Program-made: the position numbers and the translations under genes
Origin: Cephalotus follicularis
Taxonomy: Eukaryota > Streptophyta > Magnoliopsida > Oxalidales > Cephalotaceae
Direction: 5' to 3'
DNA: 64,000 nucleotides
Assembly (NCBI GenBank): GCA_001972305.1
Contig: BDDD01001658.1
Span: 69,528 to 133,527, forward strand
Part shown: piece by piece, positions 21,002 through 32,218 of the stretch
Position numbering within the stretch: the stretch's first letter is position 1
Layout of the letters: the number at the start of each line of letters is the position of its first letter
The notes under the pieces: generated by a model
Told to the model about the DNA's origin: nothing
Seen by the model: only the letters and a program-made list of their open reading frames with translations
The model's database searches: none

Positions 21002-22737
21002 CTACTGCTGCTGCTGCTGCTGCTCCTCTTGTTGCCGAGGAGCCTCTACTCTTCTCTGCCCCCTCCTTCCTTGGGGAGCATCTCTGTCTACGTACTTGCG
21101 CAGATGTCCCTTTCTAATCAGGTCCTCAATCTGATTTTTTAGCTGTCGGCACTCCCCTGTATTGTGCCCGTGGTCACGATGGTATCGACAGTATTTCTCA
21201 ACGCTCCTGTTCTCTGCCGGGGACCTCAACTTCTCAGGCCACTGGAAAGGGACTTTGTCTTGCTCCACAGCAAGTATCCTGGTACGTGTGTCCAGGAGGG
21301 GGGGAAAATTGTTGTAAGATGGGATTGGTACCCCTCCCCTGAATGAACCCTCACGTCTGGAGAGTTTATGTATAAGGTCTTCCTTGGTCAATTCCGACCT
21401 TTCCTTCCTCTTCTCTTTCCTCTCGGGAGCATTTCGTGAATGCTCCCGTTTCTCCTTCTGATGGCCAGACTAGGGTGTCTTTTGTTTCCTGGCTGCCATC
21501 TCCTCCTCATCATTGACATATTTTTTTGCTCTCCTTAGCAGGTCTTCCATGTCCATTGTGGGTCTCTTCCAAAGAGAGAAGGTGAAGGATGAGTTGCTCC
21601 TGAGCCCACTGTTCAAAGCTGCCAGTGCAAAGGATGGCTCCAAATCCTTCACCGTGAGAGATTCCCTGTTGAATCTAGTGAGGTAAGCCCTCAGTGACTC
21701 ATCTTTATCCTGCTCCACATTGATCAAGTGGGTGGAGTTCCTCCTCTGCGTGGTGCTATTGAGAAACTTAGTTACGAACAGTTCCGTAAACTGATCGAAG
21801 TTCTCCACCGAATCCTTTGCCAAGGTGAAATACCATGACTGGGCAGCTCCAATCAAGGTCGCTGGGAATCCTCGGCAAAGCATAGCGTCCGAGGCCTGGT
21901 ACATCCACATAGCTTGAATGTAAGAGCGTACATGTTGGATGGGGTCTGTGGACCCATCATATTTACCGAGGCTTGGGTATCGAAACCTGTTGGTGACTTG
22001 CTCTTCCATGATCTCGGACGTGAATGGGTGGGCGCTAATGTTTCGCACCTCGGATAGATGCCCCCTGTGCTGTTCCAGTTCTTGGAACCTTCTTTCCAAC
22101 TCGGCAAGCTTTTTATCCACTGCTTCCTCCACATCCTCTATGTTCCTAGCCCTGCTTGAAACACATGATCCTCCAGCTGCTGAGGCTGGGGGGTCGACCC
22201 TGCTTCCTCGCGCTGTGGTAGCTCTGCGCAGAGCATTGGAGCGCACTTGTGCCTCCTCTGCTCCCCTGGCTTCCTGCCGAGGATCCACGTCCATGGCCTG
22301 GTGTTGAGAATGCGCTCCCCTGGGATCGTTGGGATGATCCCGGGCAGACGAGGACTCTGCCCTCTGAGATGCATTGATCTCAGGTCTCCTTCCTAGGGGA
22401 ATGTTGTCCCCTGACCGCCTAAGGGGAAGTTCGTTTCCCTCGACGGGTTTCGCCTGGCACCTCGTGGGTGCCGTATCTCCACCTCTGGTCTGCTGGGACT
22501 AGAAACTCCTCAGACCGCTTGCTGGACGGGCCCAGATTGCTGCTGTCGGTTGGCTAAAGTTGTGATCAACAGGTTAGTGATACGCTCCATTCCCTGGAGG
22601 AGTTGATTGAGCTGCTCCCCTGTGACAGGGGCTTGTTATTGGGCCACCGTTTGGACGGTTTCTAGGAGAGGAGCCGTGACCTCCTGTTGTTGACTACCTG
22701 TGGCTCCAAACTGGTTGTTATTCTTCCTCGGAGGCAT
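21002..22737 (-). pseudogene. T1 gag with stops and frameshifts
   Basis: Starts MPPRKNNNQFG (ATG at 22737-22735), 25 bp inside the PBS. Early stops occur near 22637 and 22500, with a further stop and frame change near 22400. The main Gag domain is open at 21470-22294: a coiled segment VDKKLAELERRFQELEQ, then FTSEIMEEQVTNRFRYPSLG, DPIQHVRSYIQAM and ESLRAYLTRFNRE. The knuckle-like CRYHRDHGHNTGEC and QIEDLIRKGHL follow in another frame at 21002-21391, ending in a run of Gln encoded by CAG-type triplets. The layout is that of Tat Gag; the reading frame is broken in at least four places. Confidence 0.85.
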
Positions 22738-22761
22738 GATTAACAATGAATTTTTGCTGCG

Positions 22762-22780
22762 TTTCCCACAGACAGCGCCA
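22762..22780 (-). promoter_or_regulatory. T1 primer binding site
   Basis: The minus strand reads TGGCGCTGTCTGTGGGAAA, 2 bp after the 5' LTR. TGGCGC(C/T)GTCTGTGGGAA is the usual primer site form in Tat-type plant elements. It differs from the Met-tRNA site used by G1 and G2. Confidence 0.8.
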
Positions 22781-22782
22781 AC

Positions 22783-23815
22783 TGTTGATACAAAAATTCT
22801 TCCTTCAACAGTACCCTACGTGTAAGGGCTTGATTTGTTTAAAGAAACGCTAGTTTTATGATCCGAGGAAAATCTAGAAGATGGCGATGGCTGTGAATGT
22901 TTTCCCTGAACAGAAGAGCAAATACATTGATGGTCCAGGAGGTTGTTCTCTCGGGGACACTCCGACGCTCAAGTTAGGCCTTTGCACAGTGAAAACAAGG
23001 TTATTTGAGAGTAAAAATGGCTGACCTTTCTTCTGACTGTTGAACTAGTATTTATAGTGCTGGAGTGTAACTGTTTGAGCGTGAAATGAGGAGGTGATAG
23101 TTGTCCCCCAAGGAAATGCCGAGGATCTCGGTCATTTCTCTTGATCTCCGCCAAATATGTCGCCACTTCCCTTGTTGGTAGTTCATTATACCACTACTTC
23201 CTTATTTAGATGAAGGCGAATCCTAGGAAATCAGGCAGATTTCATGCCCTTATCCCATAAACGAAGTGGGAGTCCTCTGCCACAGGGCTGCCGAGGAAGT
23301 CAACCATGGAACTGTTGCCGAGGTGATAGGCCTCTTGCTTCCCCTTTCGCTCCTGGGTCTTCATCTTCCTGTGCTTCCTCGGTGGCGTACGCTTAGGACG
23401 TCGGGTCCTCTTCCATTCATCTGAGGATGAGGTCTCTTTGGATACCGTCGAGGAGAAAGTCCTCGGTATCTGTGCAGCGGGGTACGTCCTCTGCTATGTG
23501 TCCGATAGACACCTCGAGTAGAGGAGGTCCTCGGCACTGGTGCCTTAAGGAAGGTCCTCTGATCTGTACATTAAGTAAGCTCCTCGGGCCGAGGAGGTCC
23601 TCGGCACGGTCGTACTGTGGTGCGCTCTTGGTCAAGCTAGCTCTCCTCGGCCCTGGTGTTTGGTGAGGGTCTGCTGACTTGCTACTGTGAGTCGCCATGC
23701 TAAGCTTCCTCTGACCCATGTTCGTGTGAGCTTCAAAAAAGAAACCTCTGGACACGTGGCTTTATCCAAGGAGGACATGTGTCCTTCTTAATATAAACAG
23801 ATTTTTCCCATATCA
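22783..23815 (-). repeat. T1 5' LTR (right)
   Basis: 1033 bp, pairs with 2583-3616. Same TG...CA ends. Confidence 0.93.
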
Positions 23816-23820
23816 ATTTT
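23816..23820. repeat. Target-site duplication ATTTT (right) of T1
   Basis: ATTTT follows the LTR end ATATCA and matches 2578-2582. Confidence 0.85.
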
Positions 23821-24298
23821 ACGTATAAAATATGTAACATAATGTATGATGTGAATTAAATTGAGAAAAACATGAAGATAACACATGAAATTGAATCCAG
23901 AAATTGAAATCCTTGAATTAGTGTTATTGTGGGATAAATCTTGAAAATTCTTGAGGTTTGATTCTTGCATGTTCTTTATAGTTTTGAATCATGTATCATT
24001 TGTATATTGATGTATATAATTAATTTGCATGTGTGTAGTTAATTAAAATGGATTTAAGGGTTACGAAAAGTTTGAAATCTGGGTTTTCATGTGTGTGAAA
24101 TCTTAATTTTTGATTTCATCAATTTTAACATCATAATTCGTTCACCTATATATGCCTTGTGTTTGTACAACCTTTATTTAAGTTTTGCATGTATGCCAAG
24201 TTTCATGGATTCCAAGGTGCACAAGCTATCACCTAGGCAATTAGGAGTGCCCAACACTTTCCCTAATATCATAATTCAAAACTCACTGACACAATAAA
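23821..24298. other. Pre-insertion flanking DNA, no gene recognised
   Basis: AT-rich sequence that continues the 2528-2577 flank once T1 is removed. No supported open reading frame or repeat. Confidence 0.4.
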
Positions 24299-25351
24299 TG
24301 TAATAGCCCACGCCCGTAAGGCGGACACGTGGCATTACGCTCAGTCCAAAATACAATACAATGGTTGGAACTAGCAATATAAAATGCAGAAAAACTTAAA
24401 ACCTTGCAATATATACATCAGTTGCGGAAGAAACAATACACTAATCCATACATACGATACAATTCCTTTACAATACAAGTCTTTTCAATACATTAACAAT
24501 CTTTCAATACAATACACTCCAATCTATCATAACCAACTCCTCGGTGTCCAAGCAGTCATGCGGTCAATGGTTCTCAGTCTTTTTGTCCACTGCTACCTGC
24601 TGCCCTACCTATGCAGCACACAAAGGTATAACACAACCCCACCCCGAAGGATGGATTCCTGGCAGTGTCGATTTTTCTGGTTGAAAATGGGCCAATCTCA
24701 TACCAAAATCCAATTAAAAGACATTCTTTGAAAACCAAAGTTCACAATCAATCATTTGAGGTTAGTAAGACTAGTTACAACATTCCAAATACAATTCAAT
24801 CATTCAATTTAACAATTAGGTCAAGGGTTTGCTATAAACCCAAAAACCTCAATTCAATCACTCAATTATTCAATTCAATCATTCAATTCAGTCAATCAAT
24901 CAATAAAGCAGTAGGCAATTCAATAAAGAAGTCCTACCTATCACTGAAGCTTCAAAAGTTGAGCTTCCACTCAATTGATCGGTAGAAATCGCCCAAAAAT
25001 CGCTACTTTCTTGTTCAATTGGTAGGCCACAACTTGTAATCACTGCTCTTGTTGATGGAGATGCAATTCCAGCTGCAAGAGAGGAAGGTGGAGGCTGCTA
25101 GCAAGAGGGAGAGAGGGAGAAAAGATACAGAGAGGAGAGGAAATGAGAATAATGAGAGAAAAGAGAGAAAATTAACTTAAATAGTCAATTCGGTCAACTC
25201 TCCGAAACTCGGCCCAAAATCCCGACTATACTTGCATATAACCAATACAATATCAATAGGTATAAGAATACCTCAATACAATACGGTTCAGTACGGTCCA
25301 ATACGGTACGATGTATGCATGAATAGTACCAAAGGTAATTCGGTCGTCACA
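24299..25351 (-). repeat. G2a 3' LTR, internally deleted
   Basis: 1053 bp against 2203 bp in the partner. The first part matches 28955-29366 and the remainder matches from about 30447, so about 1.1 kb is missing, including the palindrome array. Ends TGTAATAGCCC (plus strand) and GTCACA. Confidence 0.85.
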
Positions 25352-25369
25352 TTCTCCCCTCCTTAAAAG
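25352..25369 (-). promoter_or_regulatory. G2a polypurine tract
   Basis: On the minus strand CTTTTAAGGAGGGGAGAA lies directly before the 3' LTR, close to the G1 tract at 44611. Confidence 0.75.
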
Positions 25370-25425
25370 AATCTAGTCCCCAGATTCATCGGTCAAACAA
25401 TCAGTCAGTCAAAAAGGAAAGGGTA

Positions 25426-25947
25426 TGTCTCTCTCATATCATCCTCGCGCTCCCAGGTGCGCTCCATAGAACCATGATACTACCATAGAACACTGACCAA
25501 AGGGATGGTCTTGTTCCTCAATACTCTGGTCTGTCGGTCAACAATCTGTATAGGAGTCTCTGTAAACGATAAGTCAGGTTCCAGCTGAATCTAACCATAC
25601 TCAATAATGTGCGAGGGATCTCGAACATATCTCCTCAACTGAGAAACATGGAACACATCATGCACTCCCGAAAATGCTGGAGGCAAGGCTAGCCTGTAAG
25701 CAAGTCGGCCAATCCGATCCAATATCTCGAAAGGTCCAATGAAACGAGGAGAAAGCTTTCCTTTCTTCCCGAATCTCATGACTCCTTTAGTGGGCGACAC
25801 TTTGAGGAAAACATTGTCACCAACACTAAACTCCAAGCCTCTGCGATGAACATCCGCATAGCTTTTCTGTCTACTCTGTGCAACAATCAGTCGGTCTCTT
25901 ATCAATTTCACTTTCTCTGCGGTAATCTGTACAATTTCTGGCCCCAA
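25426..25947 (-). pseudogene. G2a integrase C-terminus and chromodomain
   Basis: The open part at 25591-25947 has QSRQKSYADVHRRGLEFSVG, FLKVSPTKGVMRFG, the GPF motif FIGPFEILDRIG and ALPPAFSGVHDVFHVSQLRR. After a stop near 25590 the chromodomain is still readable: FTETPIQIVDRQTRVLRN, then IPLVSVLW, a stop and a degraded tail with TWERE. This places G2 among the chromoviruses, with an integrase tail that recognises chromatin. It is separated from the integrase core by a frame break at 25950-25986. Confidence 0.82.
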
Positions 25948-25986
25948 GATAGTCTTTTCATCGACCTGATCCCAACAAACTGGTGA

Positions 25987-26781
25987 TCAGCACTTCCTAC
26001 CATATAGGGATTCATAGGGAGCCATCTGTATGCTCTCATGATAACTGTTGTTATATGAGAACTCAATCAAATGCAAGTAGTCATCCCAACTACCTCCAAA
26101 GTCGAGCACACATGCTCGAAGCATGTCCTCTAATGTCTGAATGGTCCTTTCGGACAAACCATCTGTTTGGGGATGAAAAGTAGTGCTAAAACTCCATTCT
26201 GTACCCATAGCTACCTGTAACTTTCTCCAAAACCCGGAAGTAAAGCGAGAGTCTCGGTCCGAAACAATGCTAACAGGAGCTCCATGTGCTTTAACAATCT
26301 CTTTCATGAACAATCTGGACAGCTTATCTCTAGAATAAGTCATCCAAATCGGTAGAAAGTGGGCCGACTTCGTGAGTCGATCAACCACAACCCAAATACC
26401 ATCATGTCTGTCACGAGTCAGAGGCAACCCAGACACGAAATCCATGGTAATATGCTCCCATTTCCACTCAGGAATGAGCAAAGGCTGAAGCAAACCTACC
26501 GGTCTCTGGTGTTCTGCCTTAACTTGCTGACAAGTAAGGCATCTCGATACAAACTCTGTGATTTCTCTCTTCATGCCAACCCACAAATAGCTAAGTTTTA
26601 GGTCACGATACATTTTCGTACTCCCTGGATGGACAGAGAGACGAGATTTATGAGCTTGAGAAAGAAGCTCTTCTTTCAACTCGCTATCGACTGGAATGCA
26701 AATTCTGTTCCTGTATCTCAATAACCCATCTGTGGAGAGAGAGAAATCGGGTTTAAATCCTTCATCAATAGCAGTAGCCAC
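25987..26781 (-). pseudogene. G2a integrase zinc finger and catalytic core
   Basis: 265-residue frame. Zinc-finger part HKSRLSVHPGSTKMYRDL and CLTCQQVKAEH. Core motifs are MDFVSGLP (Asp), IVSDRDSRFTSGFW (Asp) and PQTDGLSERTIQTLEDM (Glu), so all three DDE residues are present. The frame ends YESLYGRKC. It would insert the cDNA into host chromatin. It is probably separated from RT-RNH by a stop near 26790, since the frame at 26805 ends there. Confidence 0.87.
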
Positions 26782-26804
26782 TTTTGTAATTCAATATCCA
26801 CTAT

Positions 26805-27842
26805 CTATGCATCTCTAATCCGGTCAAGCAAAGCAGGTTGCACCTGAATATGGGAAAGAGTCATACAAGATAGCTTGCGACTCAATGCATCTGCAACGAC
26901 ATTTGCTTTCCCAGGATGGCATTCAATGTCATAATCATAATCATTAAGAAGCTCAATCCGCCTTCTCTGTCTCATGTTCAATTCTTTCTGTGAAAACTGA
27001 TATCTCAAACTCTTATGATCAGTGAAAACTGTAAACTTCGTCCCATAAAGGTAGTGGCGCCATTTTCCAAGAGCAAAGACAATGGCCGCCAGCTCCAAGT
27101 CATGCACTGGGTAGTTTTCCTCATGTGGTTTGATCTTCCTCGATGCATAAGCAATCACTTTGCCGTATTGCATAAGAACACAAGCAAGCCCCTTTCCAGA
27201 ATCATCGGTGTATACAACAAAGTATTCGTTCCTGTCTGGCAGAGCTAGGACAGGTGCGGAAATCAATCTGTCTTTCAACTCTTGAAAACTTCTTTCACAA
27301 TCACTATCCCATACAAAGGCAGCATTCTTCTTTGTCAATCTGGTCAATGGTGTTGCAATACGGGAAAATCCCTCGACAAACCGACGATAATACCCTCCTA
27401 AACCCAGGAAGCTGCAAACTTCAGAAGCATTCGTCGGTCGTTTCCAATCTTTCACTGCCTCTACTTTTGATGGATCCACTGATAAACCGTCACCAGAAAC
27501 AATATGCCCTAGAAAAGCAACCTCCGATAGCCAAAACTCGCACTTGTCGAATTTGGCATACAGTCGGTGATCCCTCAAAGTTTGCAATACAATATAGAGG
27601 TGCTGGGCATGCTCCTCATCGGTCCTGGAATAGACCAAGAGGTCGTTAATGAACACTACAATGAACTGATCCCAAAACTGCCTGAACACTCGGTTCATCA
27701 GGTCCATAAAAGCCGCAGGAGCATTAGTCATACCAAAAGGTATAACTAAGAACTCATAATGGCCATATCTCGATCTGAAAGCCGTCTTCAGAACATTCTC
27801 CGGTCTGACTTTCAACTGGTGGTAGCCCGATCTCAAGTCGAG
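26805..27842 (-). pseudogene. G2a reverse transcriptase palm and RNase H, altered active site
   Basis: The longest open frame in G2a (343 residues). RT motifs: [30 protein letters not shown], then [12 protein letters not shown]. The second position of the usual F-x-D-D box is Asn instead of Asp, which should abolish polymerisation. The RNase H has [40 protein letters not shown] and [16 protein letters not shown] stop near 27842 (tagctc on the plus strand) separates it from the RT N-terminus. Confidence 0.87.
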
Positions 27843-28529
27843 CTAGAAAACACGGTCGCTCCTCTAAGCTGATCAAACAGCTCATCAATGTATGGTAGAG
27901 GGTACTTATTCTTCACTGTAACTTTGTTGAGATGTCGGTAGTCAATACACATACGGAGCGATCCATCTTTCTTCTTGACAAAAGAACAAGTGCTCCCCAG
28001 GGTGAAGCACTAGGTCTTAAAAAGCTTTTGTCCAGAAGATTCTGTAACTGTATCTTTAACTCTTTCCAGTCTATCGGTGCCATTCGGTACGATGCTCGAG
28101 AAATCGGTACAGTTCCTAGTATCAGATCAGTCACAAACTCTATCTCTCGGTCTGGCGGTAACGACGTCAAATCCCGAGGAAAAACATCTACGAACTCGCA
28201 AACCACTGGAATATCCTCCAGTTTTGACCGCCATCTGTCTATATCGAGCACATGTGCCAGAAACCCCTGGCATCCCTGTCGTAGCAATCTGTCCGCATGC
28301 AAAGCCGAAATCATCGAAATAAACAATGGCTCTAAGGTGCCAAGAACCGAAGAGGTGGTCGTCTCGGAGGACTGAAAAGCATAACTTTCCGATGACAATC
28401 CACCTGAGCAAAGCTGGCAGACAACCAATCCATGCCAAGAATCACATCTAGGCAAACCATCGGTAAAACAATAAGATCGGCTAACAAGCAACGATCATCA
28501 ATCTCAACAATACAATCTCTACCAGAGGG
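27843..28529 (-). pseudogene. G2a protease C-part and RT N-terminus
   Basis: Two minus-strand frames. The protease tail is readable as IVLPMVCLDVILGMDWLSAS near 28420; the catalytic DTG half is gone. The next frame gives SKLEDIPVVCEFVDVFPRDL, LPPDREIEFVTDL, PISRASYRMAPIDW and [20 protein letters not shown], the linker and fingers of the RT. Frame changes near 28380 and 27990 break it. Confidence 0.82.
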
Positions 28530-28775
28530 TAATACCTTGCATTGAATTCTCTTTTGAAGACATCCCAAGAGCGGAATGTACCATTTCTTGTCCAATCTGT
28601 ATTAACCATAGCCCACCAGTGCTCAACTTCTCCTTGGAGCATGTACACTACCAATGCCAATCTTTGTTCATCATCACATCCCATGACCTCAAAGATCTTT
28701 TCCAAATGAGTTAACCAAGACTCAGCAAGGGTAGGATCAAGAAGTCCTACAGATGCTGGAGGCTACAACTTTAGG
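28530..28775 (-). pseudogene. G2a gag remnant
   Basis: Gag-domain fragment: LEKIFEVMGCDDEQRL, YMLQGEVEHWWAMVN, RSWDVFKREFNARYYP. It matches the G2b gag at 52453-52930, then joins directly to protease sequence, so the rest of Gag and the zinc knuckle are deleted. Confidence 0.8.
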
Positions 28776-28940
28776 AAACGGATCAACAACGGGATGATCA
28801 GATGCAATCACTTCCAATTCCAATATCAATATCTTTTCCAATAACGATAGCATGAATAAGCAAGAACACATATCATGCAAATCCATTCAGTCAATCTCAA
28901 TCATCGCATTAATATACTTAACTAGGAGGCTGACCAATGT

Positions 28941-28951
28941 CTCTGATACCA
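28941..28951 (-). promoter_or_regulatory. G2a primer binding site (initiator Met tRNA)
   Basis: TGGTATCAGAG on the minus strand, 3 bp from the 5' LTR end. Confidence 0.85.
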
Positions 28952-29638
28952 TACTGTAACACCCCGCGCCCGCAGGGCGGACACGTGGCATTACTCTCAA
29001 TCCAAAATACAATACAATGGTCGAGACTAGCAATATAAAAAATGCGGAAAACTTTAAAACTTTGCAATACATATCAGATGCGGAAGATACAATATAATAA
29101 TCCATCAATATAATGCGATGCAGTATCAATCTTATACAACAAAAATCCTGTACAATGCTAGTCTTACAATACATTATAAATCTTTCAATATATAGCATTT
29201 CAATACAATACATTTCCATCTTTCACTACAGTATGTCAATCAGCTCTGCGGTGCCCAAGAAATCGTGTAGTCAATCCGGTCTTCAGTCCTTCTGTCCACT
29301 GCTACTTGCTGCCCTACCTATGCCTCACACAAAGGTACAACACAGCCCCACCCCGAAGGATGGGGTTAGCCACACTGGCTAAGCAGAAACCCCATGCAGC
29401 ATGTATGCATGTACAATGTGCAATATCGGTGACAATCTATATCAAGGGAGCATCAATCGACAATCAATCGGTACCGCTCGTTAGCGGGTCAATACAATAC
29501 AATAAATGAAATGATCGACGGAATAGGTGGACAGAGTCAACAACCTAACCTACCGACACAAATCATAAGGTCGCTCTATAGGATCCATACAATACAATCA
29601 ATCAATCGAGTCAACACAATGTCAAGTAAAGTCAATAA

Positions 29639-29876
29639 GTGGTGGTGTCTAATGGAGAAATGGGAACGTGCGTCCATCGTACCGACTTAGGCTCGCAACA
29701 ACACTCACGACTCAAGCAATCGATCATTGTATCAATACAACGTCGAAGCAAAACTGATAAGTGGTGGTGCCTAATGGAGGGATGGGAACGTGCATCCGTT
29801 TTACCGACTTAGACTCACAACAACATCTATGACTCAACAAATCAATCAATCAATCAATCAATAGCCGCTAAGCGGT
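29639..29876. repeat. 122-bp tandem repeat in the G2a LTR
   Basis: gtggtggtg(t/c)ctaatggag begins at 29639 and 29761. Each copy continues with gggaacgtgc(g/a)tcc and (t/a)ccgactta(g)gctc(g/a)caacaac. Two diverged copies. Confidence 0.75.
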
Positions 29877-30110
29877 GACAATCGAATCGATTGAATAGGA
29901 ATGAACATCTATTTGGTCAATGAAAGTCATTGAGTCGTCACCTATGGCTCAAGCTATCACTCTATCAATCTATCATTTTGATCTTTGAAAACCATTGAAA
30001 ACTGTGTTTTAAAATGCTTGAATACCTCAAGTGAGGTTCCGGTCTAGCGGCAATGTGAAAAGGGTTGAAAAACCAGATTTAACAGTCAAAAACTCCACTC
30101 AACCTGAGAG

Positions 30111-30441
30111 GCGTCGATATCCTTGGCCAAAGACGTCGATGCGTATCAGGGCATGTCTTTAAAAACGGTAGAAAGACGTCGATGTCTTTCAAAGATGTTG
30201 ATGTCTTTCTCAATTTGGCCGAAGATGTCGATGTCCTTGCACAAAGACGTCGACGAGTTTCAATGAAAATTGCATGGAGATGCGCATCAATGTCTCGCGT
30301 CGATGCCTTTTCTGAGGAAAGGCATCTCAAGCAAAAGACGTCGACGTCTTTCAAAGACGTCGATGTCTTTGCTGCGAAATCAAGGAGGCTGCATCCCAAA
30401 GCGAAAGACATCGATGCGCATGGGCAAAGGGATCGACGTCT
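30111..30441. repeat. Array B1: about eleven GACGTCGATGTC-type palindromes
   Basis: Units of the form aaagacgtcgatgtcttt occur at about 30131, 30174, 30193, 30223, 30245, 30296, 30336, 30355, 30406 and 30428, plus weaker ones. Most steps are near 20, 30, 41 or 51 bp. Spacers are unrelated to each other. Confidence 0.8.
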
Positions 30442-31157
30442 TTGGTGGAGATGGCCGATTTTTCTGTAGAAAACTAGCAATTTTCAAGCCGAAACTCAAT
30501 CAAATCCAGTCTTTAAGAAACCCAGGGTTAAAAATCAGTATTTAAGGTTAATAAAACTAGTTACAACCTTCAATTTAACATTTCAATCTTCCTAGATCCA
30601 TTGGGTCAAGGAAATCAATAAAAACCCTAGTTTCACAATTCACTTCAATTCAATCATTCAATCACTCAATCAATCATTCAATTCAGTCAATCAATCAATA
30701 AAGCAATAGGCAATCCAGTAAAGAAGTCCTACCTTTCACTGAAACTTCAAAAGTTGAGCTAACGATCGATCAATCGGCTGAAAATGCCCAATAATCCGCC
30801 GCTTTCTTGTTCAATCGGTAAGCCACTACTTGTAATCACTGTCCTTGTCGATAGAGATGCAGTTCCGACTGCAAGGGAGGAAGATGGAGGCTCCAGCTAG
30901 AGAGAGAGGGGGAGAAGATAGAGAGAGAGAAGAGGAATGAGAATAATGAGAGAAAAGAGAGAAGAATTGACTTAAATAGTCGATTTGATCAACTCTCCGA
31001 AACTCGGCCCAAAATCCCTACTACACATGCATACGATCAATACAATATCAATAGGTATAAGAATACCTAAATTCAAAATAGTTTAGTACGGTCCAAAATG
31101 TTACAATACGGTACAATGTATGCATGAACAATACAAAAGGGAATTTGGGTCGTCACA

Positions 31158-32218
31158 GCAAAACAACTTTATATGGCATGTAAAACGATGTTATAACACA
31201 GAATTTGATAGGAACTTATTGACATCGAATTTATTTAAGATGACAGAAAATTTATACCCTGAATATCTCTTCCTAATCACTTTTCTGCATAATTGCCATA
31301 TTCAAATTATAAGACCAGATTACATAACACATATGAAATGACAATAGGCTTGCTAACCAACTCAGAAAGTGATTGACAGAATATGGAAGGCAGGAACCAA
31401 AACTGAATTAAAGAAAAACTAGCAGCCTATAACATAAGAGTTCGATAGACAGTACATATAGCCAATCACCATGACATAACAATGTAAGGAAACCAACCTA
31501 ATTATGGCAAGACCAGTTGGAGAGACACCAATTCAGAAGTCACTGTAGCTGCTCAAAACGAAATGAAAGGAAAGAAAATAATGAACTCAAAGCCTGCCCA
31601 TCATACAAGACAATGTAACCATGATTCCTACAAATAATCCATGGAGAGACAAACCTTATTGTTGAAGCCAGAGACACAGGAAACGTAGCACACTCACAAT
31701 GACAGGTTCGGCAACAACTCAAAAGGTGAAGGAATGGTTGACACAATGGCGTTGGCATACTTATATAGCAATTTAGGGGACCAATTGGGTAGGATAGGGT
31801 TTTAGGAAACAAAATCTGTTCAGATACGGAAGGGGTGAAGATTTTTCGGGAGAAAGAAAGGAAAGAGATAGAGTTGTGCGGGAGAGGGAGATTGGAGAGA
31901 GAGATACGGGTGAGAGAGAGTTTGAGAGGGAGAAGGAAAGTAAAATAAGATAAAAGATTTTGTTTTAAAAGAAAATTTTGAAAACATAATTAATAAAATC
32001 AATTTGTAAATATAAGATTACAATTATGTATTTATAAAATCGGTTTGTAATAATAATAAGGCTAAACTTTACCAACCAAGAAGTCCATACTAACATGCCC
32101 AAATCTAAGGCTGGTATCAATCAGCCCAAAAACATAAACCCGACACAAAACATACAAATACTTATACGGATCAGGTAAAACCCGTAAGAAAATACGTACA
32201 TGCAAGTAGGGTATTACA
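31158..32218 (-). repeat. G1-family LTR fragment (5' part)
   Basis: On the minus strand it begins TGTAATACCCTACTTGC and is collinear with 11626-12690, breaking off exactly at the G2a LTR end. The rest of this LTR is not found on the left side of G2a. Confidence 0.85.

Larger units (their letters stand above)
2583..23815 (-). mobile_element. T1: Tat-lineage Ty3/gypsy element with nested insertions
   Basis: Bounded by two 1.03-kb LTRs with TG...CA ends and a perfect ATTTT target duplication. On the minus strand the order is LTR, PBS, Gag, protease, RT, RNase H, second RNase H, integrase N-terminus, spacer, antisense gene, PPT, LTR. A second RNase H and an antisense gene before the 3' LTR are Tat-lineage traits. 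The RT is split by a G1 element at 11626 and a CACTA-like scrap at 19372, and the integrase is cut at an S LTR ending at 9890. Stops and frameshifts in Gag and pol make it defective. Confidence 0.9.
24299..31157 (-). mobile_element. G2a: chromovirus (Ty3/gypsy)
   Basis: Minus-strand order: 5' LTR (28955-31157), Met-tRNA PBS, short gag, protease remnant, RT, RNase H, integrase, chromodomain remnant, PPT, 3' LTR (24299-25351). Most of gag and the first half of the protease are deleted. The flanking 5-mers are ataaa (left) and gcaaa (right), so no clean target duplication. The right side abuts a G1 LTR fragment that has no continuation on the left, which suggests recombination or deletion after insertion. 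Confidence 0.88.
28955..31157 (-). repeat. G2a 5' LTR, full length
   Basis: 2203 bp. The element strand starts TGTGACGACCCAAATTCCC and ends GCGCGGGGTGTTACA. It holds palindrome array B1 and a 122-bp tandem repeat. Homologous to the G2b LTR at 50054. Confidence 0.9.

Noticed and set aside
21002-21142. Plus-strand frame with a run of Leu, Cys or Ala encoded by a GCTGCT tract
   Set aside because: It is the complement of the Gln run at the end of the T1 gag frame on the minus strand.
29821-30000. Possible CRISPR-like array (repeated caatcaatcaat and palindromes with spacers)
   Set aside because: Eukaryotic LTR context, very short repeats, no cas genes; simple-sequence and palindrome arrays explain it.
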